Below are positions 32,805 through 41,149 of a stretch of DNA of 42,418 nt, piece by piece. The notes under the pieces were generated by a model. The model worked only from the letters and a program-made list of their open reading frames with translations. It did no database searches and was not told where the DNA came from. The stretch spans positions 1 through 42,418 of the forward strand of contig JACQWV010000037.1 of the NCBI GenBank assembly GCA_016209085.1, written 5' to 3'. Positions within the stretch are counted from its first letter, which is position 1, and each line of letters starts with the position of its first letter. This DNA is from Elusimicrobiota bacterium (lineage in GTDB: Bacteria > Elusimicrobiota > Elusimicrobia > Elusimicrobiales > UBA9959). A program made the translations under genes and the position numbers.

Positions 32805-33257
32805 TTACTTTTTTTCAAGTCTGTTTAATACTTCGGAAACCGCTTTTTTTATACTTTCAAAAACGGCTTTATAAGCCTCGTCGGACGCTCCGAAAGGGTC
32901 TTCTATGTCCTTGTCCGGCAAGCCCGCATACTCGTTTAAAGCGAATGTTTTTCCCGCTGCCTCAGGGAACATGGCAGCCAGAAGCTGTTTATGGTCACTG
33001 GTCATGCCGAGAATCAGTTCCGCCTCGCCAATGATTTGTTTGTCTATCTGCGCTGGAACGTGTTTGAATTCCCCGATTCCTTCCTGTTCAAGAAGTTTAC
33101 GGACGATTTCCGGCGAAGATATCCCTTGTGCAACGGCAACCCCTGCGGACTTGACCTCAATATTCAGTTTTTTTCCCTGCGCCAATTTGATGAAATAATA
33201 ATGCGCCAGGACGCTCCTGCATGTGTTTCCGGTGCAAACAAACAAAATTTTTCTCAT
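32805..33257 (-). CDS. Low-molecular-weight protein-tyrosine/arginine phosphatase
   Basis: A 150-residue protein beginning [15 protein letters not shown], with the P-loop Cys8-X5-Arg14 that defines LMW phosphatases, and DIEDPFGAS near residue 117 carrying the catalytic Asp. The segment CTGNTCRS, with Thr before Cys-Arg, resembles YwlE-type arginine phosphatases as much as tyrosine phosphatases. Its position next to a Sua5/YrdC gene and glyA is the same as for ywlE in Bacillus. No McsB-type arginine kinase is visible in the window, so the substrate is undecided. Confidence 0.9.
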   Translation of the reverse strand: MRKILFVCTGNTCRSVLAHYYFIKLAQGKKLNIEVKSAGVAVAQGISSPEIVRKLLEQEGIGEFKHVPAQIDKQIIGEAELILGMTSDHKQLLAAMFPEAAGKTFALNEYAGLPDKDIEDPFGASDEAYKAVFESIKKAVSEVLNRLEKK

Positions 33258-33266
33258 TTAATAAAT

Positions 33267-33396
33267 CAGTGGTTAAGTAATTTAGTGATTAAGAGATTAA
33301 GTTCGTATTCCATTATTTTTTCAAATCCCTCTCAATCTCCCTTTCCTAAAGGGAGAAGTCATCCCTAATTACTCAATTACTTAATCACTTAATCTC
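33267..33396. repeat. Composite element: octamer array, nested hairpin, inverse octamer array
   Basis: Four octamers (33267-33298, e.g. AAGTAATT, TAGTGATT), then a core with the perfect hairpin TCTCCCTTT-CCT-AAAGGGAGA (33336-33356), then four inverse octamers (33365-33396, e.g. TCAATTAC, TTAATCAC). The core is a relative of the element inside the giant gene at 11858-11907. It fills most of the 147-base gap between the Sua5 and phosphatase genes. Confidence 0.88.
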
Positions 33397-33404
33397 TATT
33401 TACG

Positions 33405-34022
33405 CTATTCCCTGTTTTCCAGACAATCCAGAATTTTTCGTTTTGGAACGGCCCCTTGTCTTATTATTTTAATCTTTTTGGAAGACACATCAACAATGGT
33501 GGAAGGTAGTCCTGAAACACGACCTGCCAGGAGCATGTAATCCACAAGACCGCCGAATCTTTTTATCAGGGCTTTTTCATTGTTTGCCGGTTTTTGGCCG
33601 GAGATATTTGCGCTTGTGGAAACCATGGGACAGCCGAGATATCCGATGAGTTTGCGCAGTTTTGCGCGGCCCGGAATTCTTATTGCGATTTTTTTGGAGC
33701 CGGTTTTTGCATTTAAAATCATGGTTAAAGGCCCTGGCCAGAATTTTTTTGCAAGAACGAGCGCCCGGCCGTTGAACCTGGTTATTTTCTTTGCCGAATT
33801 AATTGAATCTACAAGGATTATAAAAGGTTTTTTATCCCTTCTTTTTTTTATTCTGCGGATTTTTTCAATGCTTTTCCTGACGCGGGCTGAAACGCTTATG
33901 CCGTAAATGGTGTCGGTAGGGCATATCATCACGGCGCCTGATTTTAAAGCGCCGGCTATTTTCTTCAGGCATTTGTTTTGAATTCTTTTAAAATTGACTA
34001 CCCTTGCCTTCATCCGATTCAT
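33405..34022 (-). CDS. tsaC: Threonylcarbamoyl-AMP synthase (Sua5/YrdC family)
   Basis: A 205-residue protein with ICPTDTIYGISV, KKRRDKKPFIILV, KKFWPGPLTMIL, IRIPG and MVSTSANISGQ, the nucleotide- and threonine-binding motifs of the YrdC fold, and PSTIVDVSS near the end. It makes threonylcarbamoyl-adenylate for the t6A37 modification of tRNA. It has the short YrdC/TsaC length without the extra Sua5 C-terminal domain. The protein is unusually rich in Lys and Arg. The start (ATG 34022, or ATG 34013) lies inside the end of rsmI, giving a 26-35 base overlap and likely translational coupling. Confidence 0.92.
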   Translation of the reverse strand: MNRMKARVVNFKRIQNKCLKKIAGALKSGAVMICPTDTIYGISVSARVRKSIEKIRRIKKRRDKKPFIILVDSINSAKKITRFNGRALVLAKKFWPGPLTMILNAKTGSKKIAIRIPGRAKLRKLIGYLGCPMVSTSANISGQKPANNEKALIKRFGGLVDYMLLAGRVSGLPSTIVDVSSKKIKIIRQGAVPKRKILDCLENRE

Positions 34023-34767
34023 TATTGACGGTCTTCCTGTTCATCCTGATTAAAACCGCAATTTCTCCTTTTATGTTCCGGCCACTGATATCCTTTAAAA
34101 TATCCTCTGCCCTGCCGATAATCCATTCTTCAAAGACTTTTGAAATTTCCCTTGCTATTGCGAGTTCCGCTGCGGGGGATATTTCCTTTGACACGATTTC
34201 AACAAGATTTTTGAGCCTGTAGGGAATTGCGAGTTCCGCTGCGGGGGATATTTCCTTTGACACGATTTCAACAAGATTTTTGAGCCTGTAGGGAGATTCA
34301 TAAAGAACAGCTATCCTACCTGTTTCCAAAACGCTTTTAAGGGCTTTTAATATTTTTCCCCTGGAGCGCGGCAAAAATCCGAGAAATACGAAGGAATTTA
34401 CGGGCCAGCCCGAGCCTGAAACAACGGCCGTCAGGGCAGATGGACCGGGCAGAACCTCAACCTTTATTTTGTTCTGCCTTGTAAGATTAACCAGCTTCCA
34501 TCCCGGGTCCGATATGCAGGGAGTCCCGCTGTCGCTGACAAGAGCGACGTTTTTTCCGGCAAGCAGAAGCCTCATAGCTTCGGCTACTGACTTTTCGCTG
34601 TGTTCGTTGTACCGGAAAAGCGGTTTTTTAATGGAATATCTGGAAATCAGCTTCAGGGTTCTTCTCGTGTCTTCCGCCAATATTAAATCGCAGTTTCTAA
34701 GGAATTTTAGGGCTCTTATGGTGATGTCTTCAAGATTGCCTATCGGAGTGGGGATTATTATTAACAT
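33988..34767 (-). CDS. rsmI: 16S rRNA (cytidine1402-2'-O)-methyltransferase with internal 23-residue duplication
   Basis: A 259-residue protein from the ATG at 34767, whose N-terminus MLIIIPTPIGNLEDITIRA fits the family; the longer frame is the shadow of the preceding gene. Visible are LILAEDTRRTLKL, VALVSDSGTPCISDPG (SAM-binding) and VLPGPSALTAVVSGSG. It methylates the ribose of C1402 in 16S rRNA. The segment from PYRLKNLVEI to SPAAELAI occurs twice in exact tandem, encoded by two 69-base copies; a normal RsmI has one. The extra helix-strand unit lies in the C-terminal half and may distort the fold. It starts 38 bases inside the HD-GYP gene's end. Confidence 0.92.
   Translation of the reverse strand: MLIIIPTPIGNLEDITIRALKFLRNCDLILAEDTRRTLKLISRYSIKKPLFRYNEHSEKSVAEAMRLLLAGKNVALVSDSGTPCISDPGWKLVNLTRQNKIKVEVLPGPSALTAVVSGSGWPVNSFVFLGFLPRSRGKILKALKSVLETGRIAVLYESPYRLKNLVEIVSKEISPAAELAIPYRLKNLVEIVSKEISPAAELAIAREISKVFEEWIIGRAEDILKDISGRNIKGEIAVLIRMNRKTVNNESDEGKGSQF
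34157..34294. repeat. Exact tandem duplication, two 69-bp copies, within rsmI
   Basis: 34157-34225 and 34226-34294 are identical in every base. The unit is 23 codons, so the frame is kept. Perfect identity suggests either a very recent event or an assembly error. Confidence 0.95.
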
Positions 34768-36010
34768 GAGGGGTGTGATTATTGTTTTCCGTTTTCCATT
34801 CTTGTTCTTCAAGCCTGAGGAACGTTTCAACCACCTGCGGGTCAAACTGCTTGCCTGCCCCGCGCTTCAGTTCTTCAACCGCTGTTTCCCTTGAAAGGGC
34901 TTTCCTGTAGGGCCTGTCGGAGCGCATTGCGTCCCAGGCGTCAATCGTCGCTACTATTCTGGCTCCGAGCGGGATTTCCCCGCCTTTAAGTCCTTCGGGA
35001 TAGCCGCTGCCGTTGTACCATTCCTGATGGTACAAAACCATCTGGGCAACCGGGCCGAGAAAGTGAATGGGGGAGAGAATCTGGTATCCTATTATGGGAT
35101 GCTTTTTTATTTCAATGAATTCTTCGTTGGTAAGCTTGCCGGGCTTTGAAAGTATCACGCCGTCTATTCCTATTTTGCCTATGTCGTGCAAAAGAGCCGC
35201 ATACTCCACGTATTTAATCATCTGCTCCGGCATTTTCAGCTCTTCGGCAAGACGTCTGGCTTTTCTGCGCGCCCTTCCGGCATGGTCGCCGGTATACGAA
35301 TCCTTGGCGTCTATTATTCTTGCCAGAGTCTGGACCATTTCCAGATAAAAATTCTCTATGCTCTCATAGAGCTTGATGTTTTCAAGAGTGGTGACTGCTC
35401 CGCCTGCCAGAAGAGACAGGAATTTTAAATCATACTCGCTGAACGAGGCCTTTTCCCTTGAAAGATGGAGATTTAAAACGCCCAGCGGCTTTTCCTTTAT
35501 TTTCAGGGGTATGGCGATAAACGGCTCGTCCTGCTCTTCCTTGCCCAGATAATCCTTGTACTGGGTGTTGTGCGCGGGATCGGTGACGAAAATCGTCTCG
35601 CCTTTTTCAAACGCCCTGCCTGCTATGCCCTCTCCGGGCTTTATTCTTATGGTTTCAACAAGGTCCTTTGAAATGCCCCGGGACGCGGCTATTTCAAGCG
35701 TTTTGGCCGCGTCGTTGAAAACCATCAGGGAGCCCCTGTGGGAAGAAATTATGTCGCAGGCGCTCGTTAAAACAGCCTGATAAAAATCTTCTTTTTTTAT
35801 GGAGCCGACGTTTACCACGCCGATTTCATGTATCCTGAGCAGGCTTGCAAGAAGCTCGTCAAATCTCTGCCACGTGTTGCGCAGGATTTCGTCCTGTTCT
35901 TTAATCTCCGGCTGGCTGGACCGCTCAAGTCCAAACCGGTAGATTTTTCTCAGAAGGATTCCGAGAACCGCGAGAAGAGCGGTTATGATTGCAACAAGAA
36001 CGTATGTCAT
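34730..36010 (-). CDS. Membrane-anchored GAF plus HD-GYP sensor phosphodiesterase
   Basis: A 426-residue protein with one N-terminal membrane helix (about residues 3-22), a short linker, a GAF domain (about 70-220; SSHRGSLMVFND, IKPGEGIAGRAFEKG, IAIPLKIKEKPLGVLNL) and a C-terminal HD-GYP domain. His275-Asp276 lie in LLHDIGKIGI, and H-x-E is followed by GYP 336-338 (NGSGYPEGL), then ARIVATIDAWDAM. It is predicted to hydrolyse cyclic-di-GMP in response to a small ligand bound by GAF. The C-terminal tail after EQEWKTEN is low complexity (Asn/His) and overlaps the start of rsmI. It differs from the other HD-GYP protein here, which is soluble with a long basic linker. The signal is unknown. Confidence 0.9.
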   Translation of the reverse strand: MTYVLVAIITALLAVLGILLRKIYRFGLERSSQPEIKEQDEILRNTWQRFDELLASLLRIHEIGVVNVGSIKKEDFYQAVLTSACDIISSHRGSLMVFNDAAKTLEIAASRGISKDLVETIRIKPGEGIAGRAFEKGETIFVTDPAHNTQYKDYLGKEEQDEPFIAIPLKIKEKPLGVLNLHLSREKASFSEYDLKFLSLLAGGAVTTLENIKLYESIENFYLEMVQTLARIIDAKDSYTGDHAGRARRKARRLAEELKMPEQMIKYVEYAALLHDIGKIGIDGVILSKPGKLTNEEFIEIKKHPIIGYQILSPIHFLGPVAQMVLYHQEWYNGSGYPEGLKGGEIPLGARIVATIDAWDAMRSDRPYRKALSRETAVEELKRGAGKQFDPQVVETFLRLEEQEWKTENNNHTPHVNNNPHSDRQS

Positions 36011-36035
36011 TATAAACAGAATAGCAAAAATATTT

Positions 36036-37478
36036 TCATTCTTCCAATAATTTATGCTCTCTCAGATATTTTCGTATTTTTGAGCGCGCCCGCGCGGTTC
36101 TGACTATTTTAAGCCAGTCCGGGCTCGGAACCGCGTTTTTTCTGGTTAGTATTTCCACTATTTCCCCGCTTTTAATATGGTATTCAAGTTTTACTATTTT
36201 ATTGTTGATTTTCGCTCCGATGCACGCATTTCCTATGTCGGAGTGCACGGCATAGGCGAAATCTATGGGCGTTGAACCGCTGGGCAGGGCTTTCACTTCG
36301 CCCTTGGGCGTGAACACGAATATTTGGTCAAGATCCAGCTCGGTCTTAAAGCTCTCAATGAATTCCCGCGGGCTGGACATGTCCTGCAGCCATTCTATCC
36401 ACTGCCTGAGCCAGTTGAGTTTTTCGTTGAGATGGTCGTCTTTTTCTTTTTCGCCTACTTTGTATTTCCAGTGAGCCGCTATTCCGTACTCGGCGGTTCT
36501 GTGCATGTCCTCCGTTCTTATCTGTATTTCAACCGGGTCGCCCGAGGGGGACACCACCGTGGTATGCAGGCTCTGGTAGAGATTCATCTTCGGAACCGAG
36601 ATGTAGTCCGTGAAAGTTCCTGCTATGGGTTTGAAAACCGAATGAGCGACCCCGAGTATCGCGTAACAGTTCAGTATGCTATCGGTTATTATCCTGACGC
36701 CCAAAGCGTCCTGAATTTCCTCAAAAGGCCTATTCTGAATCTGCATTTTCCTGTAAATGGAATATAAATTTTTGGCTCTTGAAAGCAGTCTGTAGGGAAT
36801 GTTAGAGGAGGAAAGATGTTTTTCAAGCTCTTTTTTAAATCTTTCAAGAGACTCTTCTCTTCTGGCGAACTGCGACTGGACCTGCGCAAAGATGCTTTCA
36901 TACTCTGATTTGTGCAGATGCTTGAAGATCAGGTCCTCCAGTTCCGATTTTATTTCAAACATGCCCAACCTCTGCGCCAGCGGAGCGTAAAGGGAAACTG
37001 TCTCCTGGCTGATTTCAACCTGTTTTTCAGGAGAGAGATAATCAAGAGTGCGCATATTGTGCAGTCTGTCGGCCAGTTTAATGATTATTACCCTTATGTC
37101 TTTTGCCGTGGCAAGCAGCATCCTGCGCCAGTTCTCGGCCTGGGCTTCGTCCCTGCTTGAAAATTTCAAGGAATCTATTTTGGTGACTCCGAGAACGAGG
37201 TTGTATATTTCCTCTCCGAATTCTTTTTTAAGAACCTCGTGCGGGGTTTTGGTGTCCTCCAGCACGTCGTGAAGCATGCCTGCCGATACCGTTTCCATGT
37301 CCATTCTGAAATCCGCGAGAATTTCGGCAACGGCCATGCAGTGCGTAAAATATATTTCACCCGAAGCCCGCGTCTGATTTAAATGCGCCTCTTTTGAAAA
37401 CTGGTAAGCGAGTTCAATCAGGGTAGGTTCCTGATTGGAGTATTCCCTGAATTTTTTTAAAAGCTCCTGAATTTCCAT
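36036..37478 (-). CDS. rel: Bifunctional (p)ppGpp synthetase/hydrolase, short form without C-terminal regulatory domains
   Basis: A 480-residue RelA/SpoT homologue. The hydrolase HD domain is intact by motif (FTHCMAVAEIL with His46; LHDVLEDT with His70-Asp71; KLADRLHNMRTL). The synthetase domain has SRAKNLYSIYRKM, DALGVRIIT, NLYQSLHTTVV and EIQIRTEDMHRTAEYGIAAHW. A TGS domain (about 385-450, DQIFVFTPKGEVKALPSG) ends the protein soon after. Long RSH proteins of about 700 residues add zinc-finger and ACT domains, which are absent here. The stop follows the sequence KYLREHKLLEE, so truncation after TGS is natural in this gene. Both activities are predicted; regulation via ribosome contacts may differ. 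Confidence 0.93.
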   Translation of the reverse strand: MEIQELLKKFREYSNQEPTLIELAYQFSKEAHLNQTRASGEIYFTHCMAVAEILADFRMDMETVSAGMLHDVLEDTKTPHEVLKKEFGEEIYNLVLGVTKIDSLKFSSRDEAQAENWRRMLLATAKDIRVIIIKLADRLHNMRTLDYLSPEKQVEISQETVSLYAPLAQRLGMFEIKSELEDLIFKHLHKSEYESIFAQVQSQFARREESLERFKKELEKHLSSSNIPYRLLSRAKNLYSIYRKMQIQNRPFEEIQDALGVRIITDSILNCYAILGVAHSVFKPIAGTFTDYISVPKMNLYQSLHTTVVSPSGDPVEIQIRTEDMHRTAEYGIAAHWKYKVGEKEKDDHLNEKLNWLRQWIEWLQDMSSPREFIESFKTELDLDQIFVFTPKGEVKALPSGSTPIDFAYAVHSDIGNACIGAKINNKIVKLEYHIKSGEIVEILTRKNAVPSPDWLKIVRTARARSKIRKYLREHKLLEE

Positions 37479-37487
37479 ATTAGCTAC

Positions 37488-37555
37488 AGTGATTAGTGAA
37501 TAGTGAAGAGTGGATAGTTAACGACAAACCACTGACCACTCGCCACTAACCACTA
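37488..37555. repeat. Inverted pair of heptamer arrays between the ZIP and rel genes
   Basis: Five AGTGNNN-type units (37488-37522), a 5-base centre, then four inverse units (ACCACTN type, 37528-37555). It nearly fills the 79-base gap between the ZIP stop and the rel start. The same heptamer family (AGTGGTT) recurs at 29979-30049. Confidence 0.9.
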
Positions 37556-37557
37556 TT

Positions 37558-38283
37558 TTAATTTCCTGCTAATCTGTGTATCAAAAACACTACCGCGCAG
37601 CCGGCCAGAAACGCGGGCGGAAGCATCCTGTCCGGCGTTTTATGCAAACGCGGCAGAGCATCCGCCAGAGATATGTATACGAACGAACCGCCGCTCAAAC
37701 CCAGAAGAAACGCCATTGCGGCTTCAGGAACGCTCCCCAGCGCCGGCTGAACCCCCAGGGCCGCAAGCGGGGTCATGACACTCAGAATAAAAGCGAGCCA
37801 CATGGAGTTTTTTGCGGTCTTCCCGCTGTGCAGGAGAATTGAAACTATCGTTATCCCGTCTACGAATTTATGCAGAATGATACCCAGAGAAACGTTCAGT
37901 CCGGCGGTCCCTGAAGAACCAAATCCCACGGCTATGTTGAATCCGTCCGTCAGGGAATGGAGAGACATTGCCATAAACGCAAAAGTTCCCATGGCATGAA
38001 TGTCGCAGCCTTCCACGTATTCCTTGCAGGTATTGAATATCGTAAAATTTTCAAGAAGAAAGAGAACAAACAAGGCGGTCAGACATCCGAAAGAAGCGTT
38101 GGAAGAACCGAGAGCGAAACCCTCGGGCAGAATTTCCACAAAAGCGGCAGAAACGAGTATCCCGGACGAAAAAGCAAGGGTTCTTGACAGGAATTTTTTA
38201 TTCTGGTCCCCGTATCCGAACACAAGGAACGCGCCGGCAAGGGTGCAAATCATGGCCGCCAGGCTGCTTATGGCAGTATTCAC
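37558..38283 (-). CDS. ZIP-family metal transporter
   Basis: A 241-residue membrane protein starting at GTG 38283, which overlaps the stop of the MsbA-like gene in a GTGA arrangement. Several hydrophobic helices are visible, with the ZIP metal-site motifs MSLHSLTDGFNIAVG in one helix and IILHKFVDGITI in the next; these His/Asp residues bind the transported divalent metal (usually zinc) in the family. The loop between the third and fourth helices is short, with a CKEYVEGCDIH segment that could bind metal. The length is typical for GufA-like members. It lies downstream of the lipid A export genes and is probably co-transcribed with them; no functional reason for the pairing is evident. Confidence 0.9.
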   Translation of the reverse strand: MNTAISSLAAMICTLAGAFLVFGYGDQNKKFLSRTLAFSSGILVSAAFVEILPEGFALGSSNASFGCLTALFVLFLLENFTIFNTCKEYVEGCDIHAMGTFAFMAMSLHSLTDGFNIAVGFGSSGTAGLNVSLGIILHKFVDGITIVSILLHSGKTAKNSMWLAFILSVMTPLAALGVQPALGSVPEAAMAFLLGLSGGSFVYISLADALPRLHKTPDRMLPPAFLAGCAVVFLIHRLAGN

Positions 38284-40001
38284 CCCGCCACCTCGTAAAG
38301 TTTCCTGTAAACCCCGTCCATTTTCATGAGCTCTTCATGCGGTCCCGACTCGGCTATTTCTCCGCGGGACAGGACGAAAATCCTGTCGGCTTTTTTTACG
38401 GTGGAAAGCCTGTGCGCCACCATGACCACTGTTCTTCCTGAAAGTATTTTTTCAATTGCGCTCTGAACCGTTTTTTCGCTTTCAGCGTCCAGATTGCTTG
38501 TGGCTTCGTCCAGAAGAAGCGCGGCGGGTTTTTTCACCATGGCCCTTGCTATGGCGAGCCTCTGGCGCTGTCCCCCTGAAAGCCTCAAGCCCCGCTCTCC
38601 CAGAACCGTGTCATAGCCCTGGGGCAGATCGGTTATGAAATCATTGGAATCGGCCGCTTTTGCGGCAGCTGCAATTTCTTCTTTTGAGGCGTCCGGTTTG
38701 CCTATGATTATGTTTTTTGAAACTGTGTCGTCAAAAAGAATCGTATCCTGCGTCACAAGACCCAGGTGGCTTCTCAAATCCCTTATGTCCAGTTCTCTGA
38801 GATTGATGCCGTCAAAAAATATGTCTCCTTCAACCGGGTCAAAAAACCTCAGGCATAAATGAATTATCGTGGTCTTGCCGGAACCGCTTGGTCCCACAAA
38901 AGCCGCGACTTCTCCCGGTTCTATCCTGAAGCTCAGATTCCTGAGAACAAAGTCCCTGCCTGCCGGGTACCGGTAGCTCACGTTTCTGAATTCTATGGAG
39001 CCGGAAAGTTTTACTATCCTTTTTCCCTGAACCGGAACCGCCACACTGGGTTTTTCCCGAAGCACCTGATATATCCTTTCCCACGAAGCAATGCCCATCT
39101 GTATCCTGGAATTCAGGTTGGCTATGTTTTTTATCGGCAGATAAGCGGTGAAAAAACTCGCTATAAAAGACATGAACATACCGGTGGTCATTTTCCCGGA
39201 AAAAACTTCCATCCCGCCCAGATAAATCATCACTATGAGAATCATTCCGCCCACGAATTCCATCAGGGGGCTTGAAATTGCGGCCGCCCTGAGATACCTC
39301 ATGATCTTGGCAAAGAAATCGTCGTTGGTTCTGGTAAATTTATTGATTGATTCCTCTTCGTAATTAAAGGCCTTGACCACTATGATGCCTTGGAGATTTT
39401 CCTGGAACTTGTGCGAAATTTCGGACATGACGGCCTGGCTTTCCACGCTTGAACGCCTCATTTTTTCGCTTAAAATTTTTATAATTACGGAAGCGAGGGG
39501 AATTATGGCCATGGATATCAGGGCGAATTTCCAGTTTATGTAAAAAAGCACGAACATGATGGCTATTATGGTGAATGCGTCGCGTATCATGTACACGGGC
39601 ACGAACTGCACCGCGTTCTGGACGTTGGTCAGATCGTTGATTACCCTTGAGATGACGTCGGAGGAGCGCATTCGCCAGTAAAACTCTATTGAAAGCCTGT
39701 GAACGTGCACGAAAAGGTCGTGCCGTATCTTCTGCACCACTTTCTGGCCTATCCAGCTCATCAGGTACCAGTTTATGTATTCAAGAACGAATCTCAAGGC
39801 GAAAATCACGGGCAGGGCGATGATTACCAGATAAAGCATCTGGAGGTTTTTCTTGATGAAAATGTTGTCTATGATGGGTCCTAGTATGTAGACAATGGCT
39901 CCCTTTACCATTGCAAGAGCGGTCATGGAAAGCATTGCCTGAAAAAGCCTTGCCTTGTACGGTTTTATGTAGTCCAAGAGAGATTTAACGAGTGGGGTCA
40001 T
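38280..40001 (-). CDS. ABC transporter, MsbA-like lipid A flippase (fused membrane and ATPase domains)
   Basis: A 573-residue half-transporter. The N-terminal half has about six hydrophobic helices (residues 15-300). The ATPase half contains the Walker A loop VGPSGSGKTT, a Q-loop LVTQDTILFDD, the ABC signature LSGGQRQRLAIARA, Walker B ALLLDEATSNLD and the switch His in VAHRLS. It starts with an ATGA overlap to lpxB. That position, directly after lpxB, and the fused exporter layout support an MsbA role (moving core-lipid A across the inner membrane). Other type I exporters look alike, so the substrate is by context. Confidence 0.9.
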   Translation of the reverse strand: MTPLVKSLLDYIKPYKARLFQAMLSMTALAMVKGAIVYILGPIIDNIFIKKNLQMLYLVIIALPVIFALRFVLEYINWYLMSWIGQKVVQKIRHDLFVHVHRLSIEFYWRMRSSDVISRVINDLTNVQNAVQFVPVYMIRDAFTIIAIMFVLFYINWKFALISMAIIPLASVIIKILSEKMRRSSVESQAVMSEISHKFQENLQGIIVVKAFNYEEESINKFTRTNDDFFAKIMRYLRAAAISSPLMEFVGGMILIVMIYLGGMEVFSGKMTTGMFMSFIASFFTAYLPIKNIANLNSRIQMGIASWERIYQVLREKPSVAVPVQGKRIVKLSGSIEFRNVSYRYPAGRDFVLRNLSFRIEPGEVAAFVGPSGSGKTTIIHLCLRFFDPVEGDIFFDGINLRELDIRDLRSHLGLVTQDTILFDDTVSKNIIIGKPDASKEEIAAAAKAADSNDFITDLPQGYDTVLGERGLRLSGGQRQRLAIARAMVKKPAALLLDEATSNLDAESEKTVQSAIEKILSGRTVVMVAHRLSTVKKADRIFVLSRGEIAESGPHEELMKMDGVYRKLYEVAG

Positions 40002-41149
40002 TGTTTCAGGTAATTCAGGATTCTTTCTGCCACCCTTGCGGCCACTCCGGGCGAGCCCAACATTCCCCTGACGCTTGTCAAAGTCTGTTTTTCTTTCTCT
40101 ACCCTCGCGGGATTGTTCAAAACCGCAAACGCTTCCTGAGCCAGTCTGTCCGGAACCGCTTTTTTCTGGACAAGCTCTTTTACGACCGCGTTTTTAAGAA
40201 GAATGTTGACAAGAGAAATGTAAGGAATTTTTATGAGTCTTTTGGCTACCTGATAAGTCAAAGCCGGCATTTTATAAGCCACCACCATGGGCACTCCCAT
40301 GAGCGCGTTTTCAAGGGTTGCCGTGCCGGAGCTTGCGAAAGAGAAATCCATTGTTGAGCGGATTTTATAGTCCAATTCTCTTACTATTTCAATTTCCCCG
40401 GCGCTTTGAGGGTTTATTCCGGCAAGCATTGATTTAAGCGTTTCATCGCTGAATTCCGGCACCGCGAAGAGATACGCCCTGGAATCCGGATAAACCGACT
40501 TTATTTTGTAAAAAGCCTCCACGAATACCGTCAGGTGTTTTGTTATTTCCTGAAGCCTGGAGCCCGGCAGAATTCCTATTCTCCACGCCCCTTTTTTGTT
40601 TTCAGCCGGCCCAGCCGTTGGCGGGGGAACCAGGTCAATGAGCGGATGGCCCACGAATTCGCATTTTGCCCCGGCTTTTTCATAAATCTCTTTTTCAAAC
40701 GGAAATATCAGGAATATTTCTTTGACAAGTTTTGCTATGCGCTTTGCCCGGCCCGGCCTTGAAGCCCAGACCTGCGGACTGATGTAATAAAACGCGGGGA
40801 TTTTCCTGTGATGAGCCAGGCCCAGAATCTGATGGTTAAACCCGTAAAAATCAACCGCTATCACGCAGGCGGGCCTTCTTTCCTCAAGGTATCTCCTCAC
40901 AAGCCCTATCAGCTTGACCCAGAGCACGAAATGCCGGATAGGAGCGGCAAAGCCCATTGCGCCGACGTTAGCAAGATTGTAAATGAAATGCGAAGAGACC
41001 TCCTGCATTCTGACCCCGCCCAGAGAACTTATTGAAAAACCCGGGTCTTTTTTTTTCAGGGCCGTTATAAGGTTTGAGGCGTGCAGATCGCCGGACGGGT
41101 CGCCTGCTATTACCAGAATGTTTTTTGTTGTCGGAACAATCCTAGCCAT
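39998..41149 (-). CDS. lpxB: Lipid-A-disaccharide synthase
   Basis: A 383-residue glycosyltransferase (GT19). It has VIAGDPSGDLHAS near the start (the GEASGD site; here the first Glu is Asp and the Ala is Pro), YISPQVWASRPGRAKRI, GHPLID, ILPGSRLQEI and the family signature SFASSGTATLENALMG, which binds UDP. It joins 2,3-diacyl-glucosamine-1-phosphate with its UDP-activated form at the inner membrane. Its start shares a base with the stop of the Gfo/Idh gene (TAATG) and its end overlaps the transporter start (ATGA), so the three are translationally coupled. Confidence 0.95.
   Translation of the reverse strand: MARIVPTTKNILVIAGDPSGDLHASNLITALKKKDPGFSISSLGGVRMQEVSSHFIYNLANVGAMGFAAPIRHFVLWVKLIGLVRRYLEERRPACVIAVDFYGFNHQILGLAHHRKIPAFYYISPQVWASRPGRAKRIAKLVKEIFLIFPFEKEIYEKAGAKCEFVGHPLIDLVPPPTAGPAENKKGAWRIGILPGSRLQEITKHLTVFVEAFYKIKSVYPDSRAYLFAVPEFSDETLKSMLAGINPQSAGEIEIVRELDYKIRSTMDFSFASSGTATLENALMGVPMVVAYKMPALTYQVAKRLIKIPYISLVNILLKNAVVKELVQKKAVPDRLAQEAFAVLNNPARVEKEKQTLTSVRGMLGSPGVAARVAERILNYLKQ

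Noticed and set aside
34768-34845. Longer N-terminus for rsmI
   Set aside because: The extra residues are an antisense-free shadow of the HD-GYP tail in another frame and do not resemble RsmI; the family starts at MLIIIPTPIGN.
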